A DNA stretch of 64,000 nucleotides from Aquilaria yunnanensis (lineage: Eukaryota; Streptophyta; Magnoliopsida; Malvales; Thymelaeaceae). The translations under genes and the position numbers were made by a program. Shown here piece after piece: positions 59,245 to 64,000 of this stretch. How positions within the stretch are numbered: position 1 is the first letter of the stretch; each line of letters opens with the position of its first letter. The DNA is taken from contig CM077597.1 of the NCBI GenBank assembly GCA_039654915.1, forward strand, positions 41,886,001-41,950,000, in the 5' to 3' direction. The notes under the pieces are model-generated. The model was not told the DNA's origin and did no database searches. It saw only the letters and a list, made by a program, of their open reading frames with translations.

Positions 59245-59451
59245 CTAGGTAGGTATCCCGAGTAAAGTATTGTATAACAAAGGCATGTCCAAGATAAGGA
59301 ATCTTAATGCCGATGAGTTACAAACTGTGCTTCTATCCTCCATGACTCTTATCAACATGAGTGGGAGCTTGGCAATCCAAAGAGTTAGAACTTTGTCTCT
59401 TTTGGAGGACCTATAAACCCTGGTCTTGTCTAGTAATGATGCAAAAAACAT
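59245..59451 (-). pseudogene. element D protease-region remnant
   Basis: Minus-strand frame ending RFLILDMPLLYNTLLGIPT, which matches the conserved end of gypsy proteases before RT (hydrophobic run, then Y-N-x-L-L-G). The catalytic Asp part is not visible. Confidence 0.6.
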
Positions 59452-59944
59452 ATTGGATTTGGCTCCTTTATCAATAAGACCTTTTCCACATTGAAGTTGG
59501 TTCGTGTTTTAATGATGATGGGATCAACATGCAAGACCATCATGTGCGATCTATTTGCCCTTGTCAACACATTGCTCAAGTCTATCACCTCCAGTTGGGC
59601 AGTCTCACACTCCTATCATTATTGTGTCAAGCACAACTCTCCCATATGATCATGTAGATGACCCCGGTCACTGGCCCAGGATTATGGTGGTTATTTCTCA
59701 CAATTGAGTGACCCTTCTCTTGATGCTAATCTATATCCCAATCTTTGTTGTCGTCATCCCTTTTACAGGGCATTTTCTCTTACCGTTTACACAAAAAGCT
59801 TAGTCGAGCCATATATCTTGAAGCTTTCCAACCTAAACTAGTTCCTCATTTAGCCAATTTAGCTACCAATAATCTTTAATTTCATGGACCTTGTCTTTGT
59901 GAAAGTGATAGTATTTCTTAAGGTCCTTTTTCTTTTGGGGATCC

Positions 59945-60130
59945 TTAGGCCAGGGCCATTTGGTTACTGTTCCTTCTCTCCAACGTGTATAATATATTTC
60001 TTATTGAATTATTCAATGGGATGAAAGGGGACCTTTTCTCTTGACCCTGTTTCTTTGACAAGGTCTTATTGTCCCTGGGCCTCAGATATTCCTGTTGAAA
60101 GGCTAGTTTGTTGAGTTCCTCCGCGTGCAT
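59945..60130 (-). pseudogene. element D gag C-terminal remnant
   Basis: Basic frame (ELNKLAFQQEYLRPRDNK, then SPFIPLNNSIRNILYTLE) resembling the end of Tat-type Gag, where a YTPLNxxxxxIL-like motif is common. Isolated by stops. Confidence 0.5.
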
Positions 60131-62175
60131 ACACCTAGTTGCTTAGTCATGGAACTCATTGATGTTTCTAATAGGATTCTCATGTAGGTCTTAAGCCAAC
60201 CTAGAATCCTGTAAGAAACTTGGATATTGCAACTAAATGTAACTTTAGGGATAGATCCCATAGCTGAACGATTTTAGCATTAACCCTCTTAACAAATCCC
60301 TAAGGGACTTGTCCTTGTTCTTTATGACAAACCACTTAGGAATAGTCTAAAAAATACTTCAAACTCTAAAAATAAACACAAAATAGACTAGATAGATGAC
60401 TTGTTACACAAAGATTGCATAGTGTCTTATGCACCAAGTGAAGTTAACATAGAATTAAAGAGAGAGCACATCTCTATAAATTGTACCAATCAAACAAGTC
60501 TAAATATTACAATTGCACATTTGACCTATTTAATAGTGTTTTAAGCCTTAAAAAACCAAAAATTACAAGCTAGAATAGCAAAGAAATAGTAAATATATAA
60601 AAGTCCTAAATCAACCCGAAAACACACTTAAAACACACTTTGAACTCCAATTTTTCCCTAAACTGGTCTAAGTACGTCCCTTGGCTTAATGATATGCAAA
60701 AATGTGCTAAACATGTGCAAAGCATGTTCAAATGGCTACAAAGGTCTAATAAGCTAAGGGGGTGCATGGTGGGGCTCATGGAGGCCTCCCAGGTGCACCC
60801 TAAGGGTTTTTGGGTTCATTAGGGGCACAGGGTGGTATGGCCTAACTCTAGATCTTTTTAATCCATGATGAGTCCTAGGGTCCATGATGGACTAGGATGT
60901 ACACACCTTAAGTGTACATGTGGACTAGAGTGCAACTAGATTTTCAATTTCAAAAAATGTGCACCATTGCATGTCTTTACTCTTTATGTACTCAAATGGT
61001 GCTCCATCTATTTCATTGTTGTTTCTTACATGTGTAGCCATGGATTCGCTCATGGAGGGCTTAGTGGCTCAGGGTTGGCCTTTAGTTCGGTCATAGACCA
61101 TTGTATCTTGAACATAGGCGTGGGAACTCCATGTAGGCTCTTAAGTGCACCTTTGTGTGGGTCAGGTGTCCTTCCAAGGAGGCTTGAGTGTGGGACAGTC
61201 TTGGATAGCTCTTATTGGCTCTATTATGTCAAGATTTTCCTTCTTGATTCCTCTAAATGTCAATTCTTGAGTTATTTTAGAAATTTTTGCCATTAAGCTC
61301 TACTAGATCCTTTAATGTTCAAATTTGAGCTCCTTAGCTTTGGACTCCTTAAGAATTCCTAGACTGTGCATAAGGGTGCTCCTAAGGTTGTATCAGTTTT
61401 TTCAAACTTTAAGGAGATAGGCGGCTGTTTTTGGTTAGGCTTACTCGTCGAAAGGATTGGAACCAATGCCACATGTTATTCCCAAACCATGCGGTTGTTG
61501 CCATTGTCAAGGTGGTATTAAGGACTCTACAGATAACTGCATCTAAGGCCTACTGCAAACCTCATAAAGTAATGTAACATTGTAAGTGGTTGGTGGGGTT
61601 TATCAAGCAATTGCAAGGGTAAATCATCGACATCCTAAAGCCATTGCGGGGTTGGAGGATTGATGTTCACATCCTTAAATGGTTGTATCTACCTGTAGTC
61701 AATATTTGCCAGAGAATATTGTCTTCGTTGAGGAGGCTTAGGTGTCTTCAAGCACTCCTCTATTTAATCCAACCTGGCACAAGGCCATGTTATTGTTGCT
61801 GGCATTTGGATCGTCAACTAAAATCTTGGACTCTTGGGGCGACCTCTAGTTAGGGGCTTGGCCACGCCTTCTGAAGCTAGGTGGCTCTTCGCTGTCTCCT
61901 ATTGCACCCTAGGTAAGGCTATTCAAATATCTTACTGCATGGTCATCTTCAACTGCTCAAATAAGGTGTGTTGGAGGGCTTGAAATTTGTTGTTGTCTAG
62001 CACTATGGGGCATTTTCCATTTATTAGGTCACAAGGTAGCCACTCTTTGTCCATCTTCTAGGTTCCGAAAGGTCTTCACTAGATTCTAGGATCTTGTCCA
62101 TCGTTACTGTTGTTTTTGTCATTAAAGTGGTTTGGGTCATGTCATCGGCTCCTAGCGCTTACCACCATTGTCATT
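60131..62175 (-). other. Upstream gag and leader region of element D, unreadable
   Basis: Expected position of gag and 5' leader. Only scattered coding-like strings remain. The part at about 60345-61430 looks different in composition and may be another insertion, but no ends were found. Confidence 0.4.
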
Positions 62176-62193
62176 CCAACAAACGGTGCCAAA
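62176..62193 (-). other. Probable primer binding site of element D
   Basis: Minus strand TTTGGCACCGTTTGTTGG lies directly inside the LTR end. It resembles the TGGCGCCGTTGCC type used by gypsy elements, with substitutions. Confidence 0.6.
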
Positions 62194-62194
62194 T

Positions 62195-62605
62195 TGATAG
62201 CTAAAACACATAACTACCAACCGAAGTGAAAGATCTGCCTTGAAACTTAGGATGATGTGAGCGTAGAACCTACATTTAAAGACATTGTCAAAGTTCTAGG
62301 TTGTGCTTTCAGGAAAGGGGGAACTCTTCAATGATTAATTTAGCTTCTCATAAAAGATGGAGAAAGTCAGAATGTTAGGGCTGCAAAGAGTATTACATAC
62401 CTTCGAATTGTCATGTAAGAGAAAAACTCCCATAAATATGGGATTCTATTAGTATGATGGAGTCTCTTTCTTTATTAGCATTAAGGTTAGTCTGCTGGGC
62501 CATGTAGGTGCCGGCCTATTGAGCTGTGTGATTGGGGGAGGGGGGGTTCATGTTCCCTAATGGCCTTGTTGTGTGATTTGGGCCTTGGGATGGGCTATCT
62601 GGCCA
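62195..62605 (-). repeat. 5' LTR of element D, truncated
   Basis: About 410 bp matching 43464-43900. Similarity stops near 62605, after GGGCTATCTGG, so the promoter-bearing outer end appears lost or replaced. Confidence 0.75.
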
Positions 62606-64000
62606 AATGGTTTTACTAAAACAATAAAGAAAATGATTATTTTCTATTTATATAAAAAAACTGATAATTTAAACTGTTAACTATTAGACTATTATAGATA
62701 GTTTAAATTTATTAAAAGACATAGCTATACAGTTTAATTATAATGTGAAAAAGGCAGGTTTTTGAAATAAAACGGCAAAACTATAATTTGTTCTTAAATT
62801 TAGGAGGTTTTTTATAATTAGCCCATTTCACTAAAGAAAACCGAGTATACCTTTCAATGAAAATTTCAGAGATGAACGAGTGGGTTGGTGCATATACGTT
62901 GGTTTTGGCCGTGAAAGGCCCTTTTTTTTTTTTTTTTCAAAGGTTTGACGAGACTTGATCTTACCCGTCCTGTTCACTTATTGGGATTAGGTGGTATAGC
63001 ACCGGTGAAGTCTTTCACGGTATGTGTATTTGTGGTGAAGTCCTTAATATACCGTAATTTAATAAGGACAAATCAAAATTATTGAATAAAGAAGACGCTT
63101 TTACCGAACATTTTAAACAACATATACTCACACCCACCCATTTTTTATGAAATGTTTGCATTTAACATAAATATTAAGAAAAAAAATTATGTGCTGTTTT
63201 TCACTTCCATTTTTTTTACACGTAAATTAAAAAAAAATAATAATAATAGATATTTAAAATAATAGTTTAAAAGATAATATGATAAATTAATTTATTAAAT
63301 ATGAAAATATTGTAGAGCAATGAAACGGCCCATGTTAAATCATTTTCTAGGAGACAGCGAGTATAAAATTTTAAATTAGAGAAAATTATTTAATTGGAGA
63401 ATATTTTATCAAATTTCTAATGACAAAGATGGGTCTCAAGCGTATATCACATTAGTCCATATTTTGGTCATCTATAAATGAGTCAAAGCATTACTTTCTA
63501 TTCATAATTTTCTTTATTATATTAATTTTTAATTATTTTTTAAGTTAACAGTCAAATGACCACACCAAAACATTGGCCCATATTTTGCACTTCACCCGTT
63601 TTCCTGTCGGCCGAGCAAAAACTCTTTCATATAAGACTGAGACACGTGTAGAGGTGTAGATTCCAACACTTAGGGTCATCTTCGACCGTCACAAATCATT
63701 CCGATGAGTGATGCCGTTTGCTTTGATGGGACATTCCCTTTCCTTCTTTCCGCATTCAATTCAATTCAATTCAAATTGTAGACTTCGTTCTCATCAAAAT
63801 GGTCCATGAGGAAATGCAGGTGTAAGGGTGCTTGCATCTTTACTATCATTTTTATGTGCACCGCAAAAATATTAACCTCCCTCTAGTATTTTGGAGCGGG
63901 CTTAAATTAGCTATTAAAGTTTTTTGTCAACAATAATGACAAATTTGATATTTTTACCTTATGTAAACTATCTAGACCTTTTTCATTTTTTTAGACTTAA
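62606..64000. other. AT-rich right flank, no gene seen
   Basis: No supported frame. Noted: a T-run at 62921-62938, an 8-nt G-box palindrome ACACGTGT at 63642-63649, and four tandem ATTCA units at 63754-63773. These could belong to a promoter of a gene beyond the right edge; nothing confirms it. Confidence 0.45.

Larger units (their letters stand above)
43464..62605 (-). mobile_element. Element D: very decayed Tat-like Ty3/gypsy element with later insertions
   Basis: Matching terminal sequences occur at 43464-43900 (3' LTR, low end) and 62195-62605 (5' LTR). Next to the latter is a PBS-like string reading TTTGGCACCGTTTG on the minus strand. Between them, minus-strand remnants of gag, protease, RT, an RNase H-like domain and integrase appear in the gypsy order from high to low coordinates. 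An opposite-strand degenerate gene lies near the 3' LTR, as reported for some Tat-lineage elements. The span is about 19 kb, including two solo LTRs of another family and about 7 kb of unassigned repeats. Every domain has multiple stops. The second RNase H-like domain favours the Tat lineage. Confidence 0.75.

Noticed and set aside
1..64000. CRISPR arrays, operons, phage or bacterial defence genes
   Set aside because: The sequence is plant nuclear DNA; the repeats seen are LTRs, TIRs and simple repeats, with no regular spacer pattern.

Overview
The window is plant nuclear DNA, almost certainly from an angiosperm: AT-rich, with long intergenic stretches, nested LTR retrotransposons of plant lineages (Ty1/copia, Ty3/gypsy Athila-like, Tekay/Del-like chromovirus, Tat-like), hAT-like and other TIR elements, and one intron-containing host gene. 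The species cannot be named from sequence alone. No bacterial, organellar, rRNA, tRNA or CRISPR features were seen.

Layout. (1) 1-2748: no gene; possibly old LTR remnants. (2) 2749-23756: a three-level nest. A minus-strand copia element (short LTRs, iMet-type PBS, TSD AAAGA) is split by a plus-strand Athila-like element A (3665-20809, TSD GCTAT). A's 3' LTR is split by a minus-strand relative B (15081-20796), which has lost all of gag-pol. (3) 23757-26499: no gene, with one TIR element full of GAGCTCGAGC-type palindromes (24941-25853). (4) 26500-36937: a complete but mutated minus-strand chromovirus C (2.6-kb LTRs, TSD CAAGG, chromodomain remnant). (5) 37575-39063 minus: the only intact host gene found, a three-exon, 167-residue single-C2-domain protein of the CAR (C2-domain ABA-related) family, closest in my memory to Arabidopsis CAR11. 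(6) 39812-42600: a duplicated piece of that gene's second intron carrying a hAT-type insertion with a perfect 8-bp TSD, a 1.2-kb long-TIR element, and a small MITE inside a degenerate tandem repeat. (7) 43464-about 62605: a very decayed Tat-like element D on the minus strand. A degenerate gene lies on the opposite strand near its 3' LTR, and two 1.41-kb solo LTRs of a further family sit inside it in opposite orientation. (8) 62606-64000: AT-rich, no gene seen.

All retroelement genes here are broken by nonsense codons, frameshifts, active-site substitutions or deletions. The most interesting architecture is A against B. Their 3' halves form an inverted repeat of about 4 kb per arm around one LTR, and A has lost nearly all of its own 3' LTR, so read-through RNA could fold into a long hairpin. 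Each element of this family also carries clusters of GC-rich near-perfect palindromes built on GGCGACGCGTCGCC, and both deletion junctions in B fall inside palindromes. I found no clearly new enzymatic or defence system; the unusual signals are structural and regulatory.
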